Shown here: positions 1 to 7,460 of the stretch, in pieces
Layout: every line of letters starts with the position of its first letter
Position numbering within the stretch: position 1 is the first letter of the stretch
Origin: Mesorhizobium sp.
Lineage (GTDB): Bacteria; Pseudomonadota; Alphaproteobacteria; Rhizobiales; Rhizobiaceae
NCBI GenBank assembly: GCA_030698645.1
Contig: JAUYMV010000396.1
Coordinates: forward strand, 1 to 25,958
DNA length: 25,958 nucleotides
Direction of reading: 5' to 3'
Program-made: the position numbers and the translations under genes
The notes under the pieces: model-generated
Told to the model about the DNA's origin: nothing
Database searches by the model: none
The model's input: only the letters and a program-made list of their open reading frames with translations

Positions 1-1
1 C

Positions 2-46
2 ATCGCCTCGATCGCGGCGAATCCACGGCTACGGCATCCGAGGTAG
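2..46 (+). CDS. C-terminus of a DppB/OppB-type ABC permease (partial)
   Basis: Frame 2 gives 14 residues ending in NPRLRHPR and a TAG stop at 44-46. Dpp/Opp B-type permeases usually end in a short basic D/NPR(I/L)R tail of this kind, and such a gene normally lies directly before a DppC-type permease, which starts 6 nt downstream here. The gene enters from the left edge, so nothing else can be said about it. The assignment rests on the tail and on gene order. Confidence 0.6.
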   Translation: MASIAANPRLRHPR

Positions 47-52
47 TCGCCC

Positions 53-871
53 ATGTTGAAACGAATCCCGTTCGCTTCGCTTGTCGGCCTCATCCTGACG
101 ACAGGCTTCCTGCTGACCGCCGTCCTGGCCCCATTGATAGCACCCTATCCGACAGGCCAGATCGTCGGCGGCGTCTGGGAGCCGATGTCGGCGGGCCATT
201 GGCTCGGGACTGACAATCTCGGGCGCGACCTGCTATCCCGCATGATCTACGGCGCGCAGATCACCATCTTCATCGCGGTCGCGGCGACCGCCCTCTCCTT
301 CACGCTCGGCTCGGTTCTCGGCTTCGCCGCCGCGGTCATCGGCGGCTGGTTCGAGACCATCATGTCGCGCTTCGTCGACTTGATGATGTCGATCCCGACG
401 CTGATCTTCGGCCTCGTCGTCCTGTCGGTCCTGCCGACGACGATCCCCGTCCTCATCATGGTGATGGGCCTGCTCGATTCGACACGCGTCTACCGCCTGT
501 CGCGCGCCGTCGCGGCCGACATCAACGTGATGGATTTCGTCGAGGCCGCGAAGCTGCGCGGCGAAGGCACGACGTGGATCATCTTCCGCGAGATCCTGCC
601 CAACGCGCTTTCGCCGCTCGTCTCGGAACTCGGCCTGCGCTTCATCTATGCGGTCCTCTTTCTCTCCGCGCTTTCCTTCCTCGGTCTCGGCGTCCAGCCG
701 CCCGAGGCCGACTGGGGCGGCATGGTGAAGGAGAACAAGGAAGGCATCGTCTTCGGCATCCCCGCGGCGCTGATCCCCGCCGGCGCGATCGCCGCTCTCG
801 CTATCTCCGTCAACCTCGTTGCCGACTGGATCCTGAACCGGACGACGAGCCTCAAGGGAGGGCGCGGCTGA
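53..871 (+). CDS. ABC transporter permease, DppC/OppC type (peptide/opine/nickel family)
   Basis: This is a 272-residue inner-membrane subunit of a binding-protein-dependent importer of the Dpp/Opp class. It has an N-terminal membrane segment (about residues 8-30), the family motif GTDNLGRDLLSRMIYG at 52-67, membrane segments at about 68-97, 116-140 and 195-212, and the ATPase-contacting EAA loop starting at about 164 (EAAKLRGEG). The conserved FLGLGVQPPEADWGGM stretch lies at 209-224 and a last membrane helix at about 237-262. Length is normal for DppC. Its stop overlaps the ATPase start by one base (TGATG at 869-873), so the two are translationally coupled. The substrate cannot be read from the permease: dipeptides, oligopeptides, opines and other small cationic compounds all use this family. 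The binding protein must be encoded upstream of the window. Confidence 0.92.
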   Translation: MLKRIPFASLVGLILTTGFLLTAVLAPLIAPYPTGQIVGGVWEPMSAGHWLGTDNLGRDLLSRMIYGAQITIFIAVAATALSFTLGSVLGFAAAVIGGWFETIMSRFVDLMMSIPTLIFGLVVLSVLPTTIPVLIMVMGLLDSTRVYRLSRAVAADINVMDFVEAAKLRGEGTTWIIFREILPNALSPLVSELGLRFIYAVLFLSALSFLGLGVQPPEADWGGMVKENKEGIVFGIPAALIPAGAIAALAISVNLVADWILNRTTSLKGGRG

Positions 872-2553
872 TGGCCGAGACGGCTCACCACGTCGACACA
901 CCGCCCCGCCCGAAGCCGGAAGACCTGCTGCTCGAAATCCGCAACCTCAGGATCGAGGCGCGCGTCTATCCGCCCGGCGAAAGCCCGCGCGACATCACCA
1001 TCGTCGACGGCGTCTCGCTGACGCTCGAACGCGGCAAGGTGCTCGGGCTGATCGGCGAGTCCGGCGCCGGCAAGTCGACCATCGGCCTGTCCGCCATGGG
1101 CTACGGACGCGGCGGCGTGCGGATCACCGGCGGCGAGGTGATCCTCAACGGCCGGGACATTCTAAAGACCGGCATTTCGGGCTTCCGCAAGCTGCGCGGG
1201 CGCGAGGTCTGCTACGTCGCGCAGTCGGCGGCGGCGGCCTTCAACCCGGCGCACCGCCTGATGGACCAGGTCGTCGAGGCGGCGGTCGAGCACGGCGCCG
1301 CGACGCGCGCCGTTGCCGAGGCCCGCGCCATCGCGCTGTTCAAGAAACTCAGCCTTCCCAATCCCGAAACCATCGGCGAGCGCTATCCGCACCAGGTCTC
1401 GGGCGGCCAGCTGCAGCGCGTGATGACGGCGATGGCGCTCTGCTCCGAGCCCGACCTGATCGTCTTCGACGAGCCGACCACGGCGCTCGACGTGACGACG
1501 CAGATCGACGTGCTCGCCGCCATCAAGGACGCCATCCGCGACACCGGCGTCGCCGCGCTCTACATCACGCACGATCTGGCCGTCGTCGCCCAGGTCTCCG
1601 ACGAGATCATGGTGCTGCGCCACGGCAAGCTCGTCGAATGGGGCGGCACGCAGCAGATCATCAAGGAGCCGCGCCAGGAATACACCAACGCGCTGGTCTC
1701 CGTGCACCACATAGAGCACACGGAAAAAGTGCCCACCAAGACCCCGATCCTGTCGGCGAAGAATATCACGGCGTCCTATTCCGGCGGTGGCCCGAAGGTG
1801 CTGAAGAACGTCTCGGTCGACATCTTCGCCGGCCAGACGCTGGCCGTCGTCGGCGAATCCGGCTCGGGAAAGTCGACGCTGGCGCGCGCCATCACCGGCC
1901 TCCTGCCGCCTGAGCAGGGCACGATCACCTTCAACGGGCGGACGCTTTCGCCGCGGCTCGCCAACCGCACCAAGGACGATCTGCGCGAATTGCAGATGAT
2001 CTACCAGATGGCCGACGTCGCGATGAACCCGCGCCAGACCGTCGGCACCATAATCGGCCGTCCGCTCGGATTCTATTTCGGCCTGCGCGGCAAGGAACGC
2101 GACCGGCGCATCGCCGAACTGCTCGACAAGATCGAGATGGGCAAGGGCTTCATCGACCGCTACCCGGCCGAGCTGTCCGGCGGCCAGAAGCAGCGCGTCT
2201 GCATCGCGCGCGCGCTCGCCGCCAAGCCCAAGCTCATCATCTGCGACGAGGTCACCTCGGCGCTCGATCCCCTCGTCGCCAACGGCATCCTGAAGCTGCT
2301 GCTCGGCCTGCAGGCGGAGGAGGACGTCGCCTATCTGTTCATCACGCACGACCTCGCCACCGTGAAGTCGATCGCCGATTCGATCGCCGTCATGTATCGC
2401 GGCGAGGTGGTCCGCTACGGCCCGAAGTCGAAGGTGCTGACGCCGCCCTTCGATGCCTATACCGACCTGCTCCTGTCATCGGTGCCGGAGATGGAGGTCG
2501 GCTGGCTGGAAAAGGCGATCAAGGGACGGCGGATGGAGAGCGCGGGGAACTAG
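871..2553 (+). CDS. ABC transporter ATP-binding protein, fused DppD-DppF type
   Basis: This 560-residue protein holds two complete nucleotide-binding domains in one chain and should energise the adjacent permeases at the cytoplasmic face. Domain 1: Walker A GESGAGKST at 62-70, signature VSGGQ at 176-180, Walker B LIVFDE at 196-201, and H-loop ITHD near 232. Domain 2: Walker A GESGSGKST at 328-336, signature LSGGQ at 435-439, Walker B LIICDE at 455-460, and ITHD near 491. All catalytic motifs are intact in both halves. The frame is open back to 574, but that extension is a shadow of the permease. The ATG at 871 overlaps the permease stop and gives a normal start. Fused DppDF proteins are common in rhizobia. 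No gene for an oligopeptide-binding protein follows. Confidence 0.93.
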   Translation: MAETAHHVDTPPRPKPEDLLLEIRNLRIEARVYPPGESPRDITIVDGVSLTLERGKVLGLIGESGAGKSTIGLSAMGYGRGGVRITGGEVILNGRDILKTGISGFRKLRGREVCYVAQSAAAAFNPAHRLMDQVVEAAVEHGAATRAVAEARAIALFKKLSLPNPETIGERYPHQVSGGQLQRVMTAMALCSEPDLIVFDEPTTALDVTTQIDVLAAIKDAIRDTGVAALYITHDLAVVAQVSDEIMVLRHGKLVEWGGTQQIIKEPRQEYTNALVSVHHIEHTEKVPTKTPILSAKNITASYSGGGPKVLKNVSVDIFAGQTLAVVGESGSGKSTLARAITGLLPPEQGTITFNGRTLSPRLANRTKDDLRELQMIYQMADVAMNPRQTVGTIIGRPLGFYFGLRGKERDRRIAELLDKIEMGKGFIDRYPAELSGGQKQRVCIARALAAKPKLIICDEVTSALDPLVANGILKLLLGLQAEEDVAYLFITHDLATVKSIADSIAVMYRGEVVRYGPKSKVLTPPFDAYTDLLLSSVPEMEVGWLEKAIKGRRMESAGN

Positions 2554-2556
2554 GAA

Positions 2557-2584
2557 TTGTAGCTTTTTCGGCATCGGCTATACT
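2557..2584 (+). promoter_or_regulatory. Candidate sigma-70 promoter of parDE
   Basis: TTGTAG (2557-2562) is followed after 16 nt by TATACT (2579-2584), a good -35/-10 pair lying just after the ATPase stop. The -10 box ends 6 nt before the parD ATG, so the start of transcription would fall on or next to the initiation codon and the parD message would be leaderless or nearly so. There is no Shine-Dalgarno sequence before that ATG, which fits. This is read from sequence only. Confidence 0.45.
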
Positions 2585-2590
2585 GCGGAA

Positions 2591-2836
2591 ATGAACAAGC
2601 ACTCGACCATCGCGCTTGATCGGCGCTCCACGGACTTCATCGATCAGCAGATCGAGGAGGGGAATTTCCACTCGGCGAGCGAAGTCGTGCAGGCCGGCCT
2701 TGAGCTTCTCGAAGAGCGGCAGGCCCAGATCGAGCGTCTTCGCGCGGCGATCATCGAAGGCGAGGAAAGCGGACCGTCCACCCCATTCGATTTCGACGCC
2801 TTCCTCGCCCGCAAGCATCGCGAACGCGGCCTATGA
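2591..2836 (+). CDS. parD: Type II antitoxin, ParD family (CC2985/CopG-like)
   Basis: An 81-residue antitoxin. The N-terminal half (about 1-45) has the ParD ribbon-helix-helix pattern: the strand STIALDRRSTDFID followed by the conserved GNFHSASEVVQAGLELLEE helix. The C-terminal half (about 50-81), acidic and ending FDFDAFLARKHRE, is the part that in this family wraps the ParE toxin. ParD proteins bind their own promoter and neutralise ParE. The stop overlaps the ParE start by 4 nt (ATGA at 2833-2836), the usual arrangement. The pair lies between an ABC operon and a phosphodiesterase gene. The start is set by the RHH alignment. An in-frame ATG-less extension upstream has no support. Confidence 0.9.
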   Translation: MNKHSTIALDRRSTDFIDQQIEEGNFHSASEVVQAGLELLEERQAQIERLRAAIIEGEESGPSTPFDFDAFLARKHRERGL

Positions 2837-3129
2837 GCAACTACATCCTGTCGCCGGCGGCACAGGCTGACATCGATGAAATCTGGGATTACACAGCCGA
2901 CAACTCGAGCACTGATCAGGCAGATCGTTACATCGCGCAGATAAAGCAGGCGTGTTCGTCGATCTCTTTCAAACACCGTCATGGACGCGACATCGCGACA
3001 ATCCGGAAGGGGTATCGCAAGCTATCGATCGGTTCCCACATCATCGTCTTTCGTATTGTCGACTCGAAGGCCGACATCGTCCGCATTTTACATCAGAGGA
3101 TGGACATCGAGTCCCGCCTCAAGGATTAG
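2833..3129 (+). CDS. parE: Type II toxin, ParE/RelE superfamily
   Basis: A 98-residue RelE/ParE-fold toxin. It opens with the typical strand-helix YILSPAAQADIDEIWDYTADN, continues with a helix carrying YIAQIKQAC, then the conserved RKGYRKLSIGSHIIVFRIVD strands and the terminal VRILHQRMDIE. ParE toxins of this kind poison DNA gyrase. Related members act as mRNA endonucleases, but this protein shows the ParE-type tail HQRMDIESRL. It is intact, with no frameshift, so the module is probably functional. It is co-translated with parD through a 4-nt overlap. The next gene starts 3 nt after its stop, so read-through from the parDE promoter into the phosphodiesterase gene is likely. Confidence 0.9.
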   Translation: MSNYILSPAAQADIDEIWDYTADNSSTDQADRYIAQIKQACSSISFKHRHGRDIATIRKGYRKLSIGSHIIVFRIVDSKADIVRILHQRMDIESRLKD

Positions 3130-3132
3130 CCC

Positions 3133-3972
3133 ATGCCCCTCTCCTCCAAACTCCTCCTCATCATCCTCGACGGCCTGCCCTATCGCAACTGGAAGCCCTT
3201 CATGGGCAATCTGGAGGGTTGGGTTCAGTCGGGCGACGCGCGCGTCTGGAAGATGCGGTCGGTGCTGCCCTCAACTTCTGCCTGCTGCTATGCCTCGATC
3301 CACACCGGCGTATCGCCGCAGGTGCACGGCGTGTTGGCCAACGAGATCCGCCACCGCGTCACGCAACCCGACATCTTTTCCGAAGTGACCGCCTCCGGCG
3401 GCAAGACCGGCGCGGTGACCCATTCCTACTGGTCGGAATTCTTCAACCGCTACCCGTTCGAGATGGTGCGCGACATCGAGTATGACGAGCCGGACAGCCC
3501 GATCACGCATGGCCGCTTCCACACCATGACCGCCTACGGCCACGACAACCAGATGACGCCGTCGGATGTCGACCTCTTCGCCACGCTGACCATGCTCTGC
3601 GTGCGCCACGGCATCGACTACGGCATCCTTCACACCTGCACGCTCGACTCGATGGGCCACCGCTTCGGCCATGATTGCGGCCAGATGGATCACGCGCTTG
3701 CCGTCATGGACGCCATGCTTGCCGCCTTCCTGCCGAAATGGCTGGAGATGGGCTATGAGGTGATCGTCACCGCCGACCACGGCCAGACCAATCGCGGCCA
3801 CCATGGCGGCCATGACGACGAGATGCAGGACGTGGCGCTCTATTACTTCGGCAAGGGAAGGGGCCCGAAGGCCGACGTGCTGCTCGACCAGCTTCAGCTC
3901 GCGCCGACGATCCTCAAGCGCCTGGGCGTCGAGGTGCCGTCGACGATGAAGGCAAAGCCCTTCCTGACCTGA
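3133..3972 (+). CDS. Alkaline phosphatase superfamily / type I phosphodiesterase-nucleotide pyrophosphatase
   Basis: A 279-residue metal-dependent phosphoesterase of the Phosphodiest family. Visible active-site elements are an N-terminal LDG with D13, the nucleophile region PSTSACCYASIHTG with S49 aligned to the family Thr/Ser nucleophile, the DSMGHRFGH segment with D172 and H176, and ADHGQTNRGHHGGH with D215, H216 and H223/H224. These supply the expected two-metal ligands. No signal peptide is seen, so the enzyme is probably cytoplasmic. Family members hydrolyse nucleotide, phosphonate or phospholipid esters, and the substrate is not evident here. It follows parE by 3 nt but probably belonged originally to the transporter operon, with parDE inserted between. 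It is shorter than many NPP enzymes yet complete at both ends. Confidence 0.8.
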   Translation: MPLSSKLLLIILDGLPYRNWKPFMGNLEGWVQSGDARVWKMRSVLPSTSACCYASIHTGVSPQVHGVLANEIRHRVTQPDIFSEVTASGGKTGAVTHSYWSEFFNRYPFEMVRDIEYDEPDSPITHGRFHTMTAYGHDNQMTPSDVDLFATLTMLCVRHGIDYGILHTCTLDSMGHRFGHDCGQMDHALAVMDAMLAAFLPKWLEMGYEVIVTADHGQTNRGHHGGHDDEMQDVALYYFGKGRGPKADVLLDQLQLAPTILKRLGVEVPSTMKAKPFLT

Positions 3973-3975
3973 GAG

Positions 3976-3993
3976 CCGGCGCGATCCCGCCGG
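3976..3993. terminator. Weak hairpin between convergent genes
   Basis: CCGGCG (3976-3981) and CGCCGG (3988-3993) form a 6-bp all-GC stem with a 6-nt loop in the 21-bp space between the convergent phosphodiesterase and acetyltransferase genes. There is no T-tract on either side, so intrinsic termination is uncertain. It may act as a bidirectional stop or be chance. Confidence 0.25.
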
Positions 3994-4512
3994 TCACAGC
4001 GGCCGCGTGAAGTAGCGCACCGACCGCGCGCCGCCATAGATTGCGGCGGCGCCGACCTCGGAAAATCCCATCGCGGCATGAAACGCATCCGATCCCGGGT
4101 TCGGCGGATCGGAGTTCACCTCGCAGGCGATAATCGTGTGGCCGGCCGCTGTCGCGCGGGCGAAGAGATCCGTATAGAGCAGCCGCGCCAGTCCCCGCCC
4201 CCGCGCGTGCGGCGCCACGACGACGCGATCGACATAGGCGAAGCGTGGATAGCGCGCCTTGAACCAGAGGAAGTTCTCCGAGTCGTAGTCGGCGTCCTGG
4301 TCGAAGGCGAGCATGAAGGCATCGAGTTCGCCGATGCGCGGCGCAAGATACGCTTCGCCGACGAGCTTTGCCAACCGCTCCGGCTCCAGCCAGGAGAGCT
4401 CCGCCGCGTGCGCATTGTTGAGCGCAAGAACGGCGGGCAGGAGGGGCGGCGTGATCGGTTCGAGAATCGGCTGCGTGTTCATCGCGATTGGATAGCCGTT
4501 CGGCGCTCGCAT
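3994..4512 (-). CDS. GNAT family N-acetyltransferase
   Basis: A 172-residue single-domain acetyltransferase. The acetyl-CoA binding motif A is clear: the strand YVDRVVVAPHARGRGLARLLYTDLFARA (about 93-120) with the RGRGLA pyrophosphate loop, followed by a motif B-like region (TIIACEVN, then DAFHAAMGFSEVG). Such enzymes move an acetyl group from acetyl-CoA to an amine of a small molecule or protein; the acceptor cannot be predicted. The start at 4512 lies 16 nt after the stop of the upstream cation transporter gene. A second ATG at 4482 (residue 11) is possible, and neither start has a strong ribosome site. It is probably co-transcribed with the cation transporter. Weak homology to any characterised member can be seen by eye, so the function is left general. 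Confidence 0.85.
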   Translation of the reverse strand: MRAPNGYPIAMNTQPILEPITPPLLPAVLALNNAHAAELSWLEPERLAKLVGEAYLAPRIGELDAFMLAFDQDADYDSENFLWFKARYPRFAYVDRVVVAPHARGRGLARLLYTDLFARATAAGHTIIACEVNSDPPNPGSDAFHAAMGFSEVGAAAIYGGARSVRYFTRPL

Positions 4513-4528
4513 GGAAATCGCCCGGCGC

Positions 4529-5473
4529 TCATCCGACGATCGCCCGCCGTCGCTCGCGCCACACCGCGCCTTTCTGCGGCTTGACGAAGACCGCGACGAT
4601 CTCCGGCGCGGCCTGCCTTACCTGTTCCTCGATGCGCTCGACACAGGCCTCGATCTCGCCGGCGGTCAGGTGGTCGAGGAAATCCAGGCTGAGCGCGGCC
4701 ACGACCTGGGAAGGCCCGAGATGCACCGTCAGCACCCCGTTCGCCGCTTCGACGGCCGGATCGGCCGCGGCGATTGCGAGCACCCGCTCCTGCACCTCGG
4801 GTGACGCGGGCTCGCCCATCAGCAGCCCTTTCGTCTCTCGTGCCAGGAAGATGGCGGTCAACCCCAGGACCAGGCCGATGCCGACGGACGCGGCGCCGTC
4901 AAGGATCGGCATGTCGAGCAGGTCGGCCGCGAGAACGCCGAGGAAGGCGATCAGCAGGCCGAGCAGCGCCGCCGTGTCCTCGAACAGCACGGTGAACACG
5001 CTTGGGTCCTTACTCTTGCGGATCGCGGCGACGTAGCCCAGCGTCCCCTTGTTCAGGCGGAACTCTCTCAACGCCACCGACCAGGAATACGACTCGAAGA
5101 GCAGCGACAGGCCGAGCACGATGTAGACGACCCGCAGATTGGTGGCCGGCTCCGGGTGCATCATGTGCACGATGCCCTCGTAGATCGAGACGCCGGCGCC
5201 GAGCGCGAAGATGAGCAGCGCCACCACGAAGCTCCAGAAGTAGAGCTCGCGCCCGTGGCCGAAGGGATGTGCTTCATCCGCGGGCGCAGCCGATCGATGG
5301 AGCCCGTAAAGCAGCAGGCCGCCATTGCCCGTGTCGACCAGTGAATGCACCCCTTCCGACAGCATGGCGGAGCTACCGGTGAAGAAGGCGGCGGCGAATT
5401 TCGTCGCCGCGATCAGCAGATTGCCCGCCACCGCGGCGTAGATGACGGTTTTGGAACCCGAGTGTGCGGCCAT
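4529..5473 (-). CDS. Cation diffusion facilitator, ZNT9/SLC30A9-like
   Basis: A 314-residue inner-membrane divalent cation transporter. It starts MAAHSGSKTVIYAAVAGN, followed by TM helix 1, then helix 2 with the metal site HSLVD (H43, D47), the cytoplasmic HPFGHGRELYFWSFVVALLIF segment typical of the ZNT9-like branch, and two further helix pairs including the second metal-site helix with FEDTAALLG. The C-terminal cytoplasmic domain (about 215-314) resembles the CDF dimerisation fold. The His-x3-Asp pattern in helix 2 is usual for Zn/Cd exporters, though metal choice is inferred. The frame remains open to 5725, but the extra 84 residues are Arg/Pro/Cys-rich and unlike a CDF. The ATG at 5473 matches the family start. 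Confidence 0.88.
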   Translation of the reverse strand: MAAHSGSKTVIYAAVAGNLLIAATKFAAAFFTGSSAMLSEGVHSLVDTGNGGLLLYGLHRSAAPADEAHPFGHGRELYFWSFVVALLIFALGAGVSIYEGIVHMMHPEPATNLRVVYIVLGLSLLFESYSWSVALREFRLNKGTLGYVAAIRKSKDPSVFTVLFEDTAALLGLLIAFLGVLAADLLDMPILDGAASVGIGLVLGLTAIFLARETKGLLMGEPASPEVQERVLAIAAADPAVEAANGVLTVHLGPSQVVAALSLDFLDHLTAGEIEACVERIEEQVRQAAPEIVAVFVKPQKGAVWRERRRAIVG

Positions 5474-5634
5474 GCCGGTCCTGCTCTCAATGCCGCATCG
5501 ACGCGATACGCGTAATGTCCAATAGCACAATGACGACATCGCCGTCGCGCTGGCGCATCGCAGATTCCTCGGGCATGGTGGTGCGCGTCGCGAGCAGGAG
5601 ATACAGCCTCGGGCTGAAATCGGGGGCGGATGGC

Positions 5635-6312
5635 GTGGCGAAACCGACCTTACCCATTGGCCCGCGCCGGGTGACATGGACTCTGCTGGCGGTTGCAGCG
5701 CTGGCGTGCCTCGGGGCCGTGGCATTCCTTGCCGACCGGCTCTTTCCCGATACGGGATTTTCCGTCGAGGCGACGGCTGCCTACATCGAAAGCTATGGCG
5801 CGGGCGCGGGCATCGTCGTCGTCACCCTGATGCTACTGCACACCTTCGTCCCGTTCCCGGCCGAAATCCTCGCCTTCGCCGCGGGCCTTTGCATGGGCGC
5901 GCTCTGGGGCACGGTCTGTGTATGGTGCGGCGCGATGCTCGGCGCCATCGTCGCTTTCGGCCTTGCCCGGGCCTTCGGACGGCCACTCGTCGTGCGCCTC
6001 CTTGGCGAGGCCCGCGCGGCAGCAATCGATGTCAACGTGGAACGCTACGCCAACGCTGGCGCTTTGATCGCCGTGCGTTTCGTGCCGGTGATCTCGTTCA
6101 ACCTCGTCAATTTCGCCGCCGGTCTTACGCCAGTCAGCTGGGGCACCTTTCTCTGGACCACGGCCGTCGGCATCCTGCCGCTGACCTCCTTCATGGTGTT
6201 GATGGGCGAGCGCATGCGCGAGCCTGGCTGGCTCGACATCGCGATCTTCTCTGCCGTCGCGCTGGCGCTGGTTGCCATCTCCGTCGCCCATGCCCGCAGG
6301 CCACGCGGATAG
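5635..6312 (+). CDS. TVP38/TMEM64 family (VTT domain) membrane protein
   Basis: About 225 residues with five or six membrane segments. The VTT/SNARE-associated domain is clear: FVPFPAE at 71-77, the glycine-rich GLCMGALWGTVCVWCGAMLGAIVAFGLARAFGR stretch at about 84-116, and RFVPVISFNLVNFAAGLTPV at about 148-167 ahead of the last helices. Bacterial members are thought to act in membrane lipid or ion handling; the precise role is unknown. Start choice: the frame is open from 5464, but residues before about 5635 look non-coding. The GTG at 5635 has GGGGG (5622-5626) upstream and gives MAKPTLPIGPRR before TM1. An ATG at 5575 is the alternative. It is divergent from the CDF gene and convergent with the esterase gene (4-nt gap). 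Confidence 0.8.
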   Translation: MAKPTLPIGPRRVTWTLLAVAALACLGAVAFLADRLFPDTGFSVEATAAYIESYGAGAGIVVVTLMLLHTFVPFPAEILAFAAGLCMGALWGTVCVWCGAMLGAIVAFGLARAFGRPLVVRLLGEARAAAIDVNVERYANAGALIAVRFVPVISFNLVNFAAGLTPVSWGTFLWTTAVGILPLTSFMVLMGERMREPGWLDIAIFSAVALALVAISVAHARRPRG

Positions 6313-6316
6313 AAGC

Positions 6317-7258
6317 TCAGTACGGCCACCGGCCTTCGCCCAGCGCCTTCACCGCGTCGGCGATGCGCCCGAAGCTGTCGCGGGCGCGGCCGACCGTCGT
6401 GCGCGCGCGCAGATAGCCGTGCACGAGGCCCTTTTCCTCGCGCCAGAACGCCTTGCCGCCGGCTGCCCGGACCCTGTCGCGATAGGCGCCGCCGTCCGAC
6501 GACAGCGGGTCGCATTCCGCCGAAATGATGACGGTCGGCGGCAATCCGGAAAAGTCCGGATCGACCAGCGGCATGTAGGACACGTCCTTCGACACGTCGG
6601 CGCCCCCGGTGCGGATGTCCTTGTAGAAGACCAGGTCGCGCATGGTCAGCATCGGCGCTTCCGCATGCGTGACATAGGACCCCTTCGTATGGTCGCCGCC
6701 GAGGCCCGGATAGATCAGCACCTGGCCGATCGGCGCTCTGCGGTGACTGCGCGTGTGATGCGCCACGGCGGCGGCGAGATTTCCGCCCGCGGAATCGCCG
6801 CACAGCACGATCGGCTGGTCGAAGGTCTTTGCCGCCCACTCGAACGCCGCCATGGAATCCTCGAAGGCGGCGGGATGCAGATGTTCCGGCACCAGCCGGT
6901 AGTCGACCGAGACGACCGTATAGCCGGTGCGCCCGCACAGATCCGCGCAGACATCGTCATGACTGTCGAGCCCGCCCAGGATGAACCCGCCGCCATGGAA
7001 GTAGAGAACCAGAGCCGAGTGGTCGGGGGAAGCATTCGTGTAGGTGCGGATCGGAATGGCATACGACGCGGTTTCGATCGCGCTGTCCTTGGCCGTCACG
7101 CCCTGCGGGTAGCCGGCGAAGAATTCGCGGCACATCCGGTCGTAGATCTCGCGCTGCCTTGCGATCGTGTAGTCGATCGTGTCGGGCGGGTAGAAGGAAT
7201 TGGTGCGCTCGATGAAGGCCCAGGTCTCGGCGTCAATCAGTGTGGTGTAGTCGGTCAT
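6317..7258 (-). CDS. Alpha/beta hydrolase, hormone-sensitive lipase (HSL, family IV) type esterase
   Basis: A 313-residue carboxylesterase. It carries the oxyanion motif HGGG at 88-91, the nucleophile elbow GDSAGG with S156, the acid in ECDPLSSDG (D250) and the general base in VHGYLR (H280), so the catalytic triad is complete. The N-terminal cap region (1-75) is helical and lacks a signal peptide, indicating a cytoplasmic enzyme. Family IV enzymes favour short- and medium-chain acyl esters. It is the last gene of the minus-strand carnitine group, separated from caiD by a palindromic repeat. Hydrolysis of acylcarnitines to free carnitine is an attractive guess from context, but the sequence does not show it. 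A general detoxifying esterase is equally possible. Confidence 0.9.
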   Translation of the reverse strand: MTDYTTLIDAETWAFIERTNSFYPPDTIDYTIARQREIYDRMCREFFAGYPQGVTAKDSAIETASYAIPIRTYTNASPDHSALVLYFHGGGFILGGLDSHDDVCADLCGRTGYTVVSVDYRLVPEHLHPAAFEDSMAAFEWAAKTFDQPIVLCGDSAGGNLAAAVAHHTRSHRRAPIGQVLIYPGLGGDHTKGSYVTHAEAPMLTMRDLVFYKDIRTGGADVSKDVSYMPLVDPDFSGLPPTVIISAECDPLSSDGGAYRDRVRAAGGKAFWREEKGLVHGYLRARTTVGRARDSFGRIADAVKALGEGRWPY

Positions 7259-7290
7259 GGCAATACTTCCTGGCTAGCATCATCTGGAAA

Positions 7291-7444
7291 AGCACCCCCT
7301 CACCGCCTCGCCGCGCTCGGCACCTCTCCACCTGCCCGGGGGAGAGGAAGCGCCAATCTCCAACGCGGTGACCGTTGTGGTCTAGGTTCCTCTCCCCCGG
7401 GCGGGGGAGAGGTGGTTTGCGAAGCAAACCGGTGAGGGGGTGCT
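7291..7444. repeat. Nested palindromic repeat, type A copy 1
   Basis: The outer inverted arms are AGCACCCCCTCACC at the left and GGTGAGGGGGTGCT at the right. Within each half there is a smaller hairpin: CTGCCCGGGGGAGAG in a degenerate left arm and CCTCTCCCCC/GGGGGAGAGG on the right, and the right half also carries GGTTTGCGAAGCAAACC. The core holds AGCGCCAATC. It fills almost the whole space between caiD and the esterase gene. Confidence 0.85.
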
Positions 7445-7460
7445 TTGCGCCGCCGCACCT

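Noticed and set aside
574..870. N-terminal extension of the fused ATPase back to 574
   Set aside because: It lies wholly inside the permease gene in another frame and is Arg-rich. The ATG at 871, overlapping the permease stop, gives the normal N-terminus.
5474..5725. N-terminal extension of the CDF transporter
   Set aside because: The 84 extra residues are Cys/Arg/Pro-rich and overlap the TVP38 gene; CDF homology begins at the ATG at 5473.
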